Shown piece by piece: positions 36,124-45,502 of a DNA stretch of 64,000 nt. The DNA is taken from contig JAKVKU010000012.1 in NCBI GenBank assembly GCA_022484695.1, positions 34,890 to 98,889 on the forward strand. The letters are read 5' to 3'. Both the position numbers and the translations under genes were made by a program. Every line of letters starts with the position of its first letter. Within the stretch, counting starts at the first letter, position 1. This DNA comes from Lactobacillus sp. (GTDB lineage: Bacteria; Bacillota; Bacilli; Lactobacillales; Lactobacillaceae). The notes under the pieces were generated by a model. That model saw only the letters and a list, made by a program, of their open reading frames with translations, searched no databases and was not told the DNA's origin.

Positions 36124-36963
36124 ATGACAGAAACTTATACATTATCCGATGGCTTAGTTGTCCCAAAAGTTGGTTTTGGGACTTATAAATTAAATGGTGC
36201 AAAGGGCGTTAATGCCATCACTTCGGCGTTAAATGTGGGGTATCGTCTGTTAGACACCGCCGTGAATTATGAAAATGAAGGGACTGTGGGGCAAGCCATT
36301 GCCCGTAGCAGCGTTCCCCGGGAAGAGATTTTGGTCTCATCTAAATTGCCTGGCCGGCGCCAACACTATGATGATGCCATCGCCACGATTGAAGAATCAC
36401 TTTATCGCAGTGGCTTAGATTACTTTGATTTATATTTGATCCACTGGCCCAATCCCAAGACCGATTTATATGTGGAGGCATGGCAGGCTTTAATTGCCGC
36501 CCAGAAGTTTGGGTTGATCCGTTCTATTGGTGTTTCGAATTTCTTGCCCGAGCACTTGGAACGACTTGAAAAAGAAACTGGTGTGATGCCAGTGATCAAC
36601 CAAGTGGAATTACATCCTTACTTTAATCAAGCAGCTCAACGTACTTTTGATACGGCACATCATATCTTGACCCAAGCTTGGAGTCCGCTGGGCCGTTCCA
36701 CCAGCAATAATGTGATGAAGCATCCTGAAATTGTGGCACTGGCTGAAAAGTATCACCGTTCAGCTGGCCAAATTATTTTACGTTGGCAGACCCAATTAGG
36801 TGTCTTACCAATTCCTAAGTCGACCCATGTGGCCCGGCAACGGCAAAATCTTGATATTTTTGATTTTGAATTATCAGCTGAAGATATGGCCACGATTAAT
36901 GCCATTTCTAAGCCAGATGGTCGTATTCGTGATCAAGATCCGGCCTACTATGAAGAATTTTAA
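36124..36963 (+). CDS. Aldo/keto reductase
   Basis: 279 residues. LLDTAVNYENEGTVG carries catalytic Asp and Tyr, SSKLPGR the Lys, and LYLIHWPNP the His; NADPH motif IPKSTHVAR. It reduces aldehydes or ketones (2,5-diketogluconate reductase-like subgroup). ATG 36124 is used because AAAGGAG spacing is 10 nt; an ATG 9 bp upstream is too near the site. Its leader overlaps the upstream stop, so the pepC-DUF2075-AKR genes may be one transcript. Confidence 0.9.
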   Translation: MTETYTLSDGLVVPKVGFGTYKLNGAKGVNAITSALNVGYRLLDTAVNYENEGTVGQAIARSSVPREEILVSSKLPGRRQHYDDAIATIEESLYRSGLDYFDLYLIHWPNPKTDLYVEAWQALIAAQKFGLIRSIGVSNFLPEHLERLEKETGVMPVINQVELHPYFNQAAQRTFDTAHHILTQAWSPLGRSTSNNVMKHPEIVALAEKYHRSAGQIILRWQTQLGVLPIPKSTHVARQRQNLDIFDFELSAEDMATINAISKPDGRIRDQDPAYYEEF

Positions 36964-36983
36964 CAGATCCAATTGATCCCTAA

Positions 36984-37026
36984 GACCAAAGACAAGCTAT
37001 TGTGCCTGCCTTTGGTTTTATTTTTT
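36984..37026 (+). terminator. Terminator after aldo/keto reductase
   Basis: ACCAAAG pairs with CTTTGGT around a loop, followed by TTTATTTTTT. Confidence 0.6.
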
Positions 37027-37135
37027 ACCAATTTTAGCCAACAGCTTTATGTGGTCCGATGTACAGAATCATTACGCATTTTATAAGGCGTATGTTAAAA
37101 TCAATGTAAATAAAACAGATGAAGGAGATATTTCT

Positions 37136-37897
37136 ATGAAAATTTCAATTGGTGCCCTAAAACGCCAAGTTAAAGCGACGTTTAAAGACAACTGGGTGAC
37201 CGCTGTTCAAGTCACTTTTGTACCGGCCTTATTATCCACCCTGGCTTCAATCATCATTTTGCTAGCCATCATTATCTTAATGTCTGTCATCATTTATGCG
37301 GGGAGCCAGTTATTAAACGATGCCCCCCGGACTGTTCGCGATGCGCAGCAAAGTCTAAATGGCGGGACTTGGCAATTTACGGGCCAGATAGGCCGCAATT
37401 TAGTAACTAACTTGATTGGGGTGTTAATGTTTAGCGGGATTCAGTTTACTTTCCTAGATTGGCTCCGCCAAAAAGATGCCGTGCCAGAACATCCTTTTAA
37501 ATCCGCATTCCAAGGTTTTACCGGAAAATATATTGGTCGCTTACTGGTATTAGGCTTATTGATCAATATTTTCACCTGGCTATGGACGTTATTGCTAATT
37601 ATTCCCGGTATCATCATGGGCTATGCTTATCGCATGACTTATTTTATCTATAAAGATCGCTACGATGAAGACTTGAGCTTTTTGCAGACCATTAGCGCTA
37701 GCAAGGCTTTGATGAAGGGCCACAAGTGGCAATTGTTCTTATTAGACTTGAGTTTTCTTGGCTGGTTTATTTTAGGCTTCATTGGCTTGGGCATTCCGCT
37801 ATTTTGGGTCTATCCCTATTACCAAGGTACGATTGCCGCCTTTTATGATGCTTTGGTCCAAGAACCAAAAGAAGCAACAGCTGTGGCTGCAGCGTAA
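37136..37897 (+). CDS. DUF975 family membrane protein
   Basis: 253 residues with about five helices. It begins MKISIGALKRQVKATFKDNW, and has FKSAFQGFTGKYIGRLL and the LLLIIPGIIMGYAYRMTYFIYKD segment typical of DUF975. ATG 37136 after GAAGGAG; 29 upstream in-frame codons lack a ribosome binding site. Function of the family is unknown. Followed by the HELSH-motif membrane protein 15 bp later. Confidence 0.8.
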   Translation: MKISIGALKRQVKATFKDNWVTAVQVTFVPALLSTLASIIILLAIIILMSVIIYAGSQLLNDAPRTVRDAQQSLNGGTWQFTGQIGRNLVTNLIGVLMFSGIQFTFLDWLRQKDAVPEHPFKSAFQGFTGKYIGRLLVLGLLINIFTWLWTLLLIIPGIIMGYAYRMTYFIYKDRYDEDLSFLQTISASKALMKGHKWQLFLLDLSFLGWFILGFIGLGIPLFWVYPYYQGTIAAFYDALVQEPKEATAVAAA

Positions 37898-37912
37898 ATG
37901 AGGTTACATTAA

Positions 37913-38677
37913 ATGGCCTTTAAACCCTATTTATTTGCAATCATTGGTCTATTTGGCTTAACTTATGGGTTTGCCTTAATATTGCAGTGGTTATTAGACC
38001 GGGCCAAAATTCGCCTAGGGGCCGCCTTTGGTATTCGGGGTGCTTTGGTCTTTGGTTTTTTAGGGCTGTGGATCCACGAATTAAGTCATGCAGGCTTAGC
38101 GTTACTTTTTCGCCATAAAATAACCGATATGAAATTAATGGAATTGCATCCCAGTGGCCAAGAAATCACGTTGGGTCACGTGACCCATACGTATAATAAA
38201 CGCTCACCTTATCAAGCCATGGGGAATTTCTTCATTGGATTGGGGCCAATTATCGGCTGCAGTGGGGTTATTTTAATCGCTTTGTGGGTTTTGTTACCAG
38301 CTACTTTCACGGATTTAATTAATCTGGTTGTTAGCTTGACCCAACAATTTGATGTTAACGCCTTAGGCATAGCCATCAGTGGTTTAGTTCAAAGTATGCC
38401 AATTAATATACATTTATTCATTTTTTTATTAATACTGGTGGAAACGGCTTTTGGTTTTGGCTTAAGTCGTGCGGATTTGTCGGGTTCATTATTGGGCTTG
38501 CCATATATTGTACTATTGGTGGTGCTCTTAAGTGTAGCAGATTACTTTTGGAACTTTCACTGGCTGGCCTTCTTAATTCAGCTGGATGTCTTGTTAGGCA
38601 TCATGTTAAGTTTGGTACTTTTGATTAGTATTTGCTATAGTCTGTTGATTTATTTAATCACCGCACCATTCGTTTAA
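37913..38677 (+). CDS. Membrane protein with HExxH motif (possible intramembrane metalloprotease)
   Basis: 254 residues, about seven helices. A HELSH motif in LGLWIHELSHAGLALLFRHK lies at the end of a helix, as in site-2-protease-like M50 proteins. A second conserved-looking region is RSPYQAMGNFFIGLGPIIG; the GPIIG resembles the NPDG-containing loop region of such proteases but has no clear Asp. Whether it is an active protease is not certain. GAGG precedes the ATG. Likely co-transcribed with the DUF975 gene. Confidence 0.6.
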   Translation: MAFKPYLFAIIGLFGLTYGFALILQWLLDRAKIRLGAAFGIRGALVFGFLGLWIHELSHAGLALLFRHKITDMKLMELHPSGQEITLGHVTHTYNKRSPYQAMGNFFIGLGPIIGCSGVILIALWVLLPATFTDLINLVVSLTQQFDVNALGIAISGLVQSMPINIHLFIFLLILVETAFGFGLSRADLSGSLLGLPYIVLLVVLLSVADYFWNFHWLAFLIQLDVLLGIMLSLVLLISICYSLLIYLITAPFV

Positions 38678-38724
38678 CCCGCAATAAAATTCTTACTAGT
38701 CGGAAAATAGTTGAATGAATGTGC

Positions 38725-38769
38725 ATAATTATTTAATTTGATGTATAATTGGTAAAATTAAATAATTAT
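38725..38769 (+). promoter_or_regulatory. 15-bp perfect inverted repeat around glnPH promoter -10
   Basis: ATAATTATTTAATTT (38725-38739) and AAATTAAATAATTAT (38755-38769) are exact complements 15 nt apart. The TATAAT hexamer (38744-38749) lies in the gap. Placed this way it would act at DNA level as an operator; a transcript would include only the second arm. Confidence 0.55.
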
Positions 38770-38783
38770 GAGGATGATGGGAA

Positions 38784-40298
38784 ATGTTTAAAAGGAAATG
38801 GCATTCAATCGCAATCTTAGTTGCGGTTTTAAGTTTATTATTGGGGGCTGTACTCCCCTTGGGCAATTTAAGTCAGTCCGGGCAAGCCCAAGCAGCAACA
38901 GCGAAAACTGATCCATATTTAACGAAAATCAAACAAAAGGGGACCCTGGTTTTGGGGTTATCTGCCGACTATCCCCCTTATGAATTTCACAAAACAGTCA
39001 ATGGTCAAGATACCATTATCGGATTTGATGTGGATATCGCCAAAAAGATTGCCAAAGATATGGGCGTTCATTTGGTGATCAAAGAAATGGGTTTTGATGC
39101 CTTATTAGGTGCCTTGAAGACCGGTAAAATTGACATGATTATTTCAGGGATGTCCGAAACACCGGAGCGGGCGAAAGAAGTTACTTTTTCAGAGCCTTAT
39201 CTAACCGTGCAGCAAGCGGTGATGACCCGTAAAAACGACGTTAAGAAATTTACCAATACGTCCAGTTTTAATGGCGTGAAAGTCGGCGCCCAAAAACAAA
39301 CCACCCAAGAACAATTGGCCCATGATGAATTAAATGGGGCTAAAGTTGTGAGCTTGCAAAAAATGACGGATTTGGTTTTAAATCTGCAACAAAAGAAAAT
39401 TGACGCCATCGTCATTGAAAAACCAGTGGCCGACGCTTACGTTGAACAAGACTCAGCCTTAGGGATTGTTAAGAGTGTTAAGTTTGCCAACGCCACCAAG
39501 CAAACCGCCGTGGCTTTGCCTAAAGATGCGCCAGCTTTGACAGCGCAGGTCAACAAATCGATTACGACAATTAAAAAAGATAAATTATTGGCCGGTTATA
39601 TCAAAAATGCCCAAAAGCAAATGTTTAGTAACACCAGCTTCTTCCAAGAATATGGTAGCTACTTTGTCAAGGGGACCGGGATCACAATTGCCCTGACGAT
39701 TCTTGGGGTCTTGTTTGGGACTATTTTAGGGACTATTCTAGCCTTAATGAAACGGGCTAAGAATTTCTTGGTTCATTGGATCGCAGTTATCTATATTGAA
39801 TATTTCCGGGGCACGCCATTATTGGTTCAGGTATTCATGATTTACTTTGGCACGCAGATCATTGGCTTAGACCTATCTGCCTTTGTATCGGCCGCCATTG
39901 CCTTGTCCTTGAACTCTGGGGCTTACGTTTCAGAAATTATTCGTTCTGGGATTAACTCTGTACCCGTTGGTCAGACCGAAGCGGCCCGTTCTTTGGGGGT
40001 CACGTCTAAAGATACCATGCGGTTTGTGGTGTTGCCCCAAGCCGTTAGAACCATTTTGCCGGCCTTAGGGAACGAGTTTATTTCCCTGTTAAAGGAATCA
40101 GCCATCGTCAGTGTCATCGGGGTGGGTGAATTGATGTTCCAAACTGGTGTGGTTCAAGGGGCCAGTTTCAAACCGTTCAGCCCATTAGTTTTAACCTCAT
40201 TTATCTACTTTGCCTTGACCCTGATCCTATCAGCCATCTTAAGCCGTTTCGAAAAACGAATGAACTTAGGTCGGCCTTCAAATCAAGTGTTAGATTAA
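38784..40298 (+). CDS. glnP: Amino acid ABC transporter, fused substrate-binding protein and permease (GlnPH type)
   Basis: 504 residues. Signal/anchor (residues 1-40, ending SGQAQAA), then a type 3 solute-binding domain (GTLVLGLSADYPPYEF, DMIISGMSETPER). A C-terminal permease domain of five helices contains the EAA loop (GQTEAARSLGVTSKDTMRFVVLPQAVR). Likely imports glutamine/glutamate. The ATP-binding subunit (GlnQ) is not adjacent, so it must come from elsewhere. A 15-bp inverted repeat surrounds its -10. Confidence 0.93.
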   Translation: MFKRKWHSIAILVAVLSLLLGAVLPLGNLSQSGQAQAATAKTDPYLTKIKQKGTLVLGLSADYPPYEFHKTVNGQDTIIGFDVDIAKKIAKDMGVHLVIKEMGFDALLGALKTGKIDMIISGMSETPERAKEVTFSEPYLTVQQAVMTRKNDVKKFTNTSSFNGVKVGAQKQTTQEQLAHDELNGAKVVSLQKMTDLVLNLQQKKIDAIVIEKPVADAYVEQDSALGIVKSVKFANATKQTAVALPKDAPALTAQVNKSITTIKKDKLLAGYIKNAQKQMFSNTSFFQEYGSYFVKGTGITIALTILGVLFGTILGTILALMKRAKNFLVHWIAVIYIEYFRGTPLLVQVFMIYFGTQIIGLDLSAFVSAAIALSLNSGAYVSEIIRSGINSVPVGQTEAARSLGVTSKDTMRFVVLPQAVRTILPALGNEFISLLKESAIVSVIGVGELMFQTGVVQGASFKPFSPLVLTSFIYFALTLILSAILSRFEKRMNLGRPSNQVLD

Positions 40299-40317
40299 AT
40301 TTTTAGGAGGCAATATT

Positions 40318-41472
40318 TTGGTCAAACCATTATCTAAATTATTTCAAAATCCAGAAACAAATATTCTTGCAGAAATCGGCAAAACGGCTGCCCTGATGCA
40401 TGGGGTAGTAGATTTATCCATTGGTGATCCTGATCAAACCACGGCTAGGCCGATTATTGATGCAGCATATACGGCGATGAAACAAGGCTATACCCACTAC
40501 ACTGCTTCAGCGGGGGATCCCGCGTATCTTCAAGCCGTGTTAAAGTTCCACAAGGATTATTTTAATTTGGATTACGACTTGACCAATGTCCGGGCGACGG
40601 CTGGCGCTTCCCATGCGCTGTTTATCGCCATGGGGGCGATCATTGATCCTGGGGATGAAGTCATTATTTTAGAGCCATATTTCACGTCTTACAAAGTTGA
40701 AGTGGAAGCCTTTGGCGGTAAGCCAGTTTTTGTTCAAACGAAACCGGAAAATGGCTTTCAACCTAATTTAACCGAGTTAAAAGCAGCGGTAACCCCTAAA
40801 ACTAAGGCAATTATTGTGAATTCCCCTTGTAATCCAACCGGGGCAGTCTTTAATCAACAAACGCTGACAGATATCGTCACGATTGCCCGCGATGCCGACT
40901 TATACATTTTTGCCGATGAAGTTTATTGGCCTTATGTCTTCGGGGATAACAAATTTATTCCTTTAGAAAGTTTGGCACCGGAACGCACTATTGTCACCGG
41001 ATCCTTATCGAAGGTGTTTGCCATGACTGGTTTTCGCATTGGTTATCTACTGGCGCCCAAGCCAATCATTGATGCTGCCGGCTTATTAAACGAAGGGGTC
41101 AGTTATACCCCAGTGGCGCCGTCACAGCATGCCGGTACATTTGCATTAAATCATTTACAAGAATTTATGCCCACCTTACAAAAGACATTTGCGACCCGGC
41201 TAAACTACTTAGCTGAAAATTTGGCCAAAGTGCCTTATTTAAAGGTGCAACCAGCCGCCGGCAGCATTTATTTGTTTGTGGATATTCGGCAAAGTGGGCT
41301 GGATGATGTGGCGTTTAGTGATTATCTGTTAAAAGAAAAGAATGTGTTAGTGATTCCCGGGCGGGCATTTGGCGCCGCTGGGGAAGGCTTTATCCGAATT
41401 GCAGCGACCCAGGACTTGCCTGAATTGAAAAAGGCTGTCGCCGCTTTTCAAACTTTGAAATTACCTCAATAA
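40318..41472 (+). CDS. PLP-dependent aminotransferase, class I/II
   Basis: 384 residues. VNSPCNPTGAV and FADEVYWPYVF (Asp for the pyridine N) precede the PLP lysine in GSLSKVFAMTGFRIGYL; RIAATQDL carries the C-terminal substrate Arg region. Fold type I, like aspartate or aromatic aminotransferases. TTG start behind AGGAGG. With the transporter and hydroxyacid dehydrogenase it could convert an amino acid to a 2-hydroxy acid. Confidence 0.88.
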   Translation: MVKPLSKLFQNPETNILAEIGKTAALMHGVVDLSIGDPDQTTARPIIDAAYTAMKQGYTHYTASAGDPAYLQAVLKFHKDYFNLDYDLTNVRATAGASHALFIAMGAIIDPGDEVIILEPYFTSYKVEVEAFGGKPVFVQTKPENGFQPNLTELKAAVTPKTKAIIVNSPCNPTGAVFNQQTLTDIVTIARDADLYIFADEVYWPYVFGDNKFIPLESLAPERTIVTGSLSKVFAMTGFRIGYLLAPKPIIDAAGLLNEGVSYTPVAPSQHAGTFALNHLQEFMPTLQKTFATRLNYLAENLAKVPYLKVQPAAGSIYLFVDIRQSGLDDVAFSDYLLKEKNVLVIPGRAFGAAGEGFIRIAATQDLPELKKAVAAFQTLKLPQ

Positions 41473-41490
41473 GGGAGTGCATTAGATCGT

Positions 41491-42480
41491 ATGAAGGTTT
41501 TAGCAACGAATGTTTTTGATGAGGAATCTATTGAATTAGAAAAATGGGCCAAAATAAATGAAGTGGATTTAACCATGACCCGAGAACCCTTGACGGCTGC
41601 CAATGTGGATCAAGTCCAAGGGTTTGATGCGTTGTCCGTTCAGCAAGTCGTCCCCATTGGGGATGCGGCTGTCTATGCTAAAATTGCCAGTTTTGGGATC
41701 AAGCAAATTGCGGTTCGTTCCGTGGGCTATGAATTTGTTGACTTAGCTGCCGCCAAAGCCAATCACCTGACGATTACTAATGTGCCCGTGTATTCTCCCC
41801 GCTCAGTGGCGGAGTATGTCTTGGCACAAAGTATGCGTTTATTGCGGCACTTGAATGAATTTGATGCGGCAGTGGCCAAACACGACTTTACTTGGCAAGG
41901 TAAGATGGCCCCTGAATTAGGCGAACTCATCGTAGGGGTCATTGGGGCAGGCCACATCGGCAGTGCTTCGGCAAAGCTATTTCATGCCTTGGGTTGTCAG
42001 GTCTTGATTGATGACCCGGTACATGATCCTGAACTGGAAAAGTTTGCCCAGTATGTATCTTTTGAGCGGATTTTAAAAAGCTGTGATTTGATCACCTTAC
42101 ACGTGCCCCTTTTAGACACAACTCAAAATATGATCGATACCGCTGCCTTAAAGCAAATGCGGCCAAATGCTTATTTGATCAATGCGGCCCGCGGTGGCGT
42201 CGTGGATACACCAGCGTTATTACAAGCTTTGAAAAATCAGACGATTGCCGGGGCCGCCTTAGACGTTTGGGCTGGGGAAGGGCCATATTTTGACTATGAT
42301 TGGCAAAATAAACCCCTCGACAATCCTGAATTAGAAGAAATGTTAAGTTTACCAAATTTGATTGTCACCCCCCATATTGCCTTCTTCACCGAACATTCAG
42401 TGCATAATATTGCCTTTACGGCTTTAAATGATGCTATTTTAGGCGCAACGGGCAAAGCCGTGCGCAACCCGGTTGGCTAA
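41491..42480 (+). CDS. D-2-hydroxyacid dehydrogenase (D-lactate/D-hydroxyisocaproate type)
   Basis: 329 residues. NAD-binding GVIGAGHIGSASAKLF with Asp about 20 residues later; catalytic Arg in INAARGGVVD, Glu near the end of the NAD domain, and His in VTPHIAFFTEHS. It reduces a 2-keto acid to the D-2-hydroxy acid with NADH. Closest in pattern to lactobacillus D-LDH/D-HicDH. Downstream of an aminotransferase, so a branched-chain or aromatic keto acid is as likely as pyruvate. Confidence 0.9.
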   Translation: MKVLATNVFDEESIELEKWAKINEVDLTMTREPLTAANVDQVQGFDALSVQQVVPIGDAAVYAKIASFGIKQIAVRSVGYEFVDLAAAKANHLTITNVPVYSPRSVAEYVLAQSMRLLRHLNEFDAAVAKHDFTWQGKMAPELGELIVGVIGAGHIGSASAKLFHALGCQVLIDDPVHDPELEKFAQYVSFERILKSCDLITLHVPLLDTTQNMIDTAALKQMRPNAYLINAARGGVVDTPALLQALKNQTIAGAALDVWAGEGPYFDYDWQNKPLDNPELEEMLSLPNLIVTPHIAFFTEHSVHNIAFTALNDAILGATGKAVRNPVG

Positions 42481-42572
42481 ATCAGCACGCATAATTGTTT
42501 TTCTGAGACAACTCTGATAAAATCGCCTTATATAAGTTAAAAGTATTTTAATATTTCAAGACGGAGTTGACA

Positions 42573-43391
42573 GTGTTGCGACGACTGAATCCTAAGCGTG
42601 TAGTGGTAAAAGTTGGTACCAGTAGCTTGGTACGATCGAACAATAAGTTGAATTTACACACCATTTCCAGACTGGCCTTTGTGTTGACTGATTTATGTAA
42701 TCGGGGCATAGAGGTCGTTTTGGTATCTAGTGGGGCCATGGGTGTGGGTATTGGCATGTTACATTTGGACCAACGACCCACGGCAATACCTGAACAACAG
42801 GCGATTTCGGCCATTGGTCAAAGTAAGCTTATTGGTATCTATACCCGGGAGTTTGCTGAATATCAGCAGTTAGTGGCCCAAGTGTTGTTGACCCGAGATG
42901 TGATGGTTTATCCGGAAAGCCACGAAAATGTGGTGAATGCCTTTGATGCCATGATGCGCCGCCATGTCATCCCAATCGTCAATGAAAATGATACGGTATC
43001 CGTGGATGAATTGGATCATAAGACCAATTTCAGTGATAATGATGAATTATCGGCAATTGTCTCTGAGATTATCGATGCTGATTTACTCATCGTATTATCA
43101 GATATTGATGGTTTTTACACGGGTAATCCCCATAAGGATGAAACGGCTGTATTACTTTCTGAAGTCCATCAAATCGATGCCAAGATTTTGAGTTATGCCA
43201 GTGGTCCCGGCAGCGCCTTAGGGACTGGCGGCATGGCCACAAAAATTAATGCGGCTAAACGGATGCTAAAAGATCATAAAAAGATGGTTTTAGCCAATGG
43301 CAAGAATCCGGAAATCATTTTTGATATTATTGCTGGTAAAGAAGTGGGAACCTTGTTTACACCTGAAGGTGCTGTGAAGGCAAAGGAGTAA
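42573..43391 (+). CDS. proB: Glutamate 5-kinase, short form
   Basis: 272 residues: the amino acid kinase domain only, without the C-terminal PUA domain of the 367-residue E. coli enzyme. RVVVKVGTSSLV, LVSSGAMGVG, VNENDTVS and GTGGMATKINAAK are family motifs. It phosphorylates glutamate, the first step to proline. The start is ambiguous among TTG 42567, GTG 42573 and TTG 42576; GTG has the best spacing to GACGGAG. Four bases separate it from proA. Confidence 0.93.
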   Translation: MLRRLNPKRVVVKVGTSSLVRSNNKLNLHTISRLAFVLTDLCNRGIEVVLVSSGAMGVGIGMLHLDQRPTAIPEQQAISAIGQSKLIGIYTREFAEYQQLVAQVLLTRDVMVYPESHENVVNAFDAMMRRHVIPIVNENDTVSVDELDHKTNFSDNDELSAIVSEIIDADLLIVLSDIDGFYTGNPHKDETAVLLSEVHQIDAKILSYASGPGSALGTGGMATKINAAKRMLKDHKKMVLANGKNPEIIFDIIAGKEVGTLFTPEGAVKAKE

Positions 43392-43395
43392 TTTC

Positions 43396-44649
43396 ATGAA
43401 AACATTATCATTAGATACAATTGGCCAACAAGCCGTTAGCGCGGCCCAAGTTTTAAGCCAATTAGATACCCGGACTAAAAATGAAGCATTGCAGGCCATG
43501 GCTAAAGCGCTAACGGCAAATGAAGTGGCAATTTTAGCGGCCAATCAAGAAGATATGGCCCAAGCTGAAGTTAATCATGTTAAAAAAGTGATGTTAGATA
43601 GATTGTTATTGACCTCAGAACGGTTGCAGGCCATGGCCGCTGGGATTGCCCAAGTGGCAACTTTGGCTGATCCCATTGGTCAGGTCACCAGTGGCTGGCA
43701 GACCCAAGATGGTCTACAAATCAGGCAAGTTCGTGTTCCCCTTGGTGTTGTGGGGATGATTTACGAAGCAAGACCCAATGTCACCGTAGATGCCGCCGCA
43801 TTGACTTTCAAATCAGGCAATGCAGTGATCTTAAGAGGTGGCAAAGAAGCCATCGCCACGAATATCGTGTTGGCCGATACGCTGCGGGATGCGCTGACCA
43901 GTGTGGGCTTACCAGCCGATGCTGTTCAGTTGATCAGTGACACCAGCCATGAAACCGCCCAGGGACTGATGCAATTAAATGACTATTTAGATGTATTGAT
44001 TCCAAGGGGCAGTGCCAAATTCATTAATATGGTGGTGGACAAAGCCACGGTACCAGTCATTGAAACTGGCGCGGGCAATTGTCATATTTATGTGGCTGAA
44101 GATGCTAATTTTAAAATGGCCCTAGACATTATCGTCAATGCCAAAACACAACGACCTTCTGTCTGTAACGCCATGGAAAAATTAGTCCTCAATTCTGAAA
44201 TTGCCGCAGACTTCTTACCCCAATTACAAGCTGCCTTGACACCGTACAACGTCACCTTACGGGGGGACGAGCGGGCGAAGGCCATTTTACCGGATATTGA
44301 AGCGGCTACTGAAGCTGATTGGGGCACTGAGTATGATGATTATATTCTAGCCATCAAAGTGGTGGATAATCTCGACGAAGCCATTGCCCATATTAATCGC
44401 TACAATACTAAACACTCAGAAGCCATCATTACCAACAACTACGCTTATTCACAACAATTCACCAAGCAAATTGATGCGGCCGTGGTTTATGTGAATGCCT
44501 CTACACGTTTCACCGACGGTTTTGAGTTTGGCTTTGGGGCCGAAATTGGGATATCCACGCAAAAATTACATGCCCGGGGTCCAATGGGGTTAACTGCCTT
44601 AACTTCGACGAAGTATATTGCTGAAGGCAATGGTCAAATTCGGCAATAG
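43396..44649 (+). CDS. proA: Glutamate-5-semialdehyde dehydrogenase
   Basis: 417 residues, full length. GVVGMIYEARPNVTVDAAALTFKSG, VLIPRGSAKFI, and VIETGAGNCHIYV followed by the catalytic Cys in QRPSVCNAMEKL. Second step of proline synthesis. AAGGAG precedes the ATG. proC is not in the window. Confidence 0.96.
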   Translation: MKTLSLDTIGQQAVSAAQVLSQLDTRTKNEALQAMAKALTANEVAILAANQEDMAQAEVNHVKKVMLDRLLLTSERLQAMAAGIAQVATLADPIGQVTSGWQTQDGLQIRQVRVPLGVVGMIYEARPNVTVDAAALTFKSGNAVILRGGKEAIATNIVLADTLRDALTSVGLPADAVQLISDTSHETAQGLMQLNDYLDVLIPRGSAKFINMVVDKATVPVIETGAGNCHIYVAEDANFKMALDIIVNAKTQRPSVCNAMEKLVLNSEIAADFLPQLQAALTPYNVTLRGDERAKAILPDIEAATEADWGTEYDDYILAIKVVDNLDEAIAHINRYNTKHSEAIITNNYAYSQQFTKQIDAAVVYVNASTRFTDGFEFGFGAEIGISTQKLHARGPMGLTALTSTKYIAEGNGQIRQ

Positions 44650-44669
44650 TTAGTGTTAAAAAAATTAAA

Positions 44670-44715
44670 AAATGGACGTCAGGGCAAACTTGAAACATTG
44701 TCCTGACGTCCATTT
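44670..44715. terminator. Bidirectional terminator, proBA/HAD gene
   Basis: AAATGGACGTCAGG pairs with CCTGACGTCCATTT between the two convergent genes. Confidence 0.85.
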
Positions 44716-44725
44716 GTATATGTGA

Positions 44726-45502
44726 TTAAATCAAATTGAAGTGCTTCAAACCTTGTACAATACCGCCACGTTCGTTTGTTTCCGTGACATATTCGGCCCG
44801 GTCTTTCACTGTATCTAAGCCATTGCCCATGGCGATGGGGTGATCCACAAAGCCTAGCATTGGCAAATCATTATTGCCGTCGCCAAAGGCATAGGTGGGG
44901 ACATTGGTTAAATTCATGGCCGTGAGCAGGCGGTTGATACCAGTGGCTTTGGAGGTATCCTTTAAGACCGTATCAATAGAATAAGGGGTATTGCGATAAA
45001 AAGTTAATTGATCTGCGAAGGGATACATGTAACGTTTATCATTGGTCTTGGTAAAAATCAACATCATGTAAACGGGGTAGTCTTCATAAAAAGTGGGGTT
45101 TAGCGGGGGGATAGGTGTTTTCGTATAGGCGAAGGATTCTTTTAAGATTTCCGTCGTGCCTAAGCGGCCGGTATGATGCCCCGAAAAGAACGCCACGGTT
45201 TCTTTGAGTTCTTTGGCCACATCAACCACACCTTTGACCACTGACTTGTCAATCTGGGCTTTATAAATGGCTTGACCGTCATATTCAATATAGCTGCCAT
45301 TTAAAGCGATAAAGGAATTGATCCCGGCTTCTTGGCGGATTTCCCGAAGCTCGGTTTCGTGACGACCACTGGCAATGACCCGTAAATAGCCATTGGCTTT
45401 GAGTTGTGCTAAACCGGCAGCCACATCTGGATCAATTGTTTTGTGTTCATTTAATAATGTGCCATCTAAATCAAAAAAGACAACGCCTTTATATTTTTTC
45501 AT
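44726..45502 (-). CDS. HAD superfamily Cof-type phosphatase
   Basis: 258 residues. Motif I FFDLDGTLLNEHKT, motif II VIASGR, and motif III/IV YAFGDGNNDLPML are Cof/YkrA-type (C2 cap). It should dephosphorylate sugar phosphates, flavin or PLP-like phosphates. ATG 45502 follows GGAGG; earlier in-frame codons are not used. No link to neighbours. Confidence 0.88.
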   Translation of the reverse strand: MKKYKGVVFFDLDGTLLNEHKTIDPDVAAGLAQLKANGYLRVIASGRHETELREIRQEAGINSFIALNGSYIEYDGQAIYKAQIDKSVVKGVVDVAKELKETVAFFSGHHTGRLGTTEILKESFAYTKTPIPPLNPTFYEDYPVYMMLIFTKTNDKRYMYPFADQLTFYRNTPYSIDTVLKDTSKATGINRLLTAMNLTNVPTYAFGDGNNDLPMLGFVDHPIAMGNGLDTVKDRAEYVTETNERGGIVQGLKHFNLI

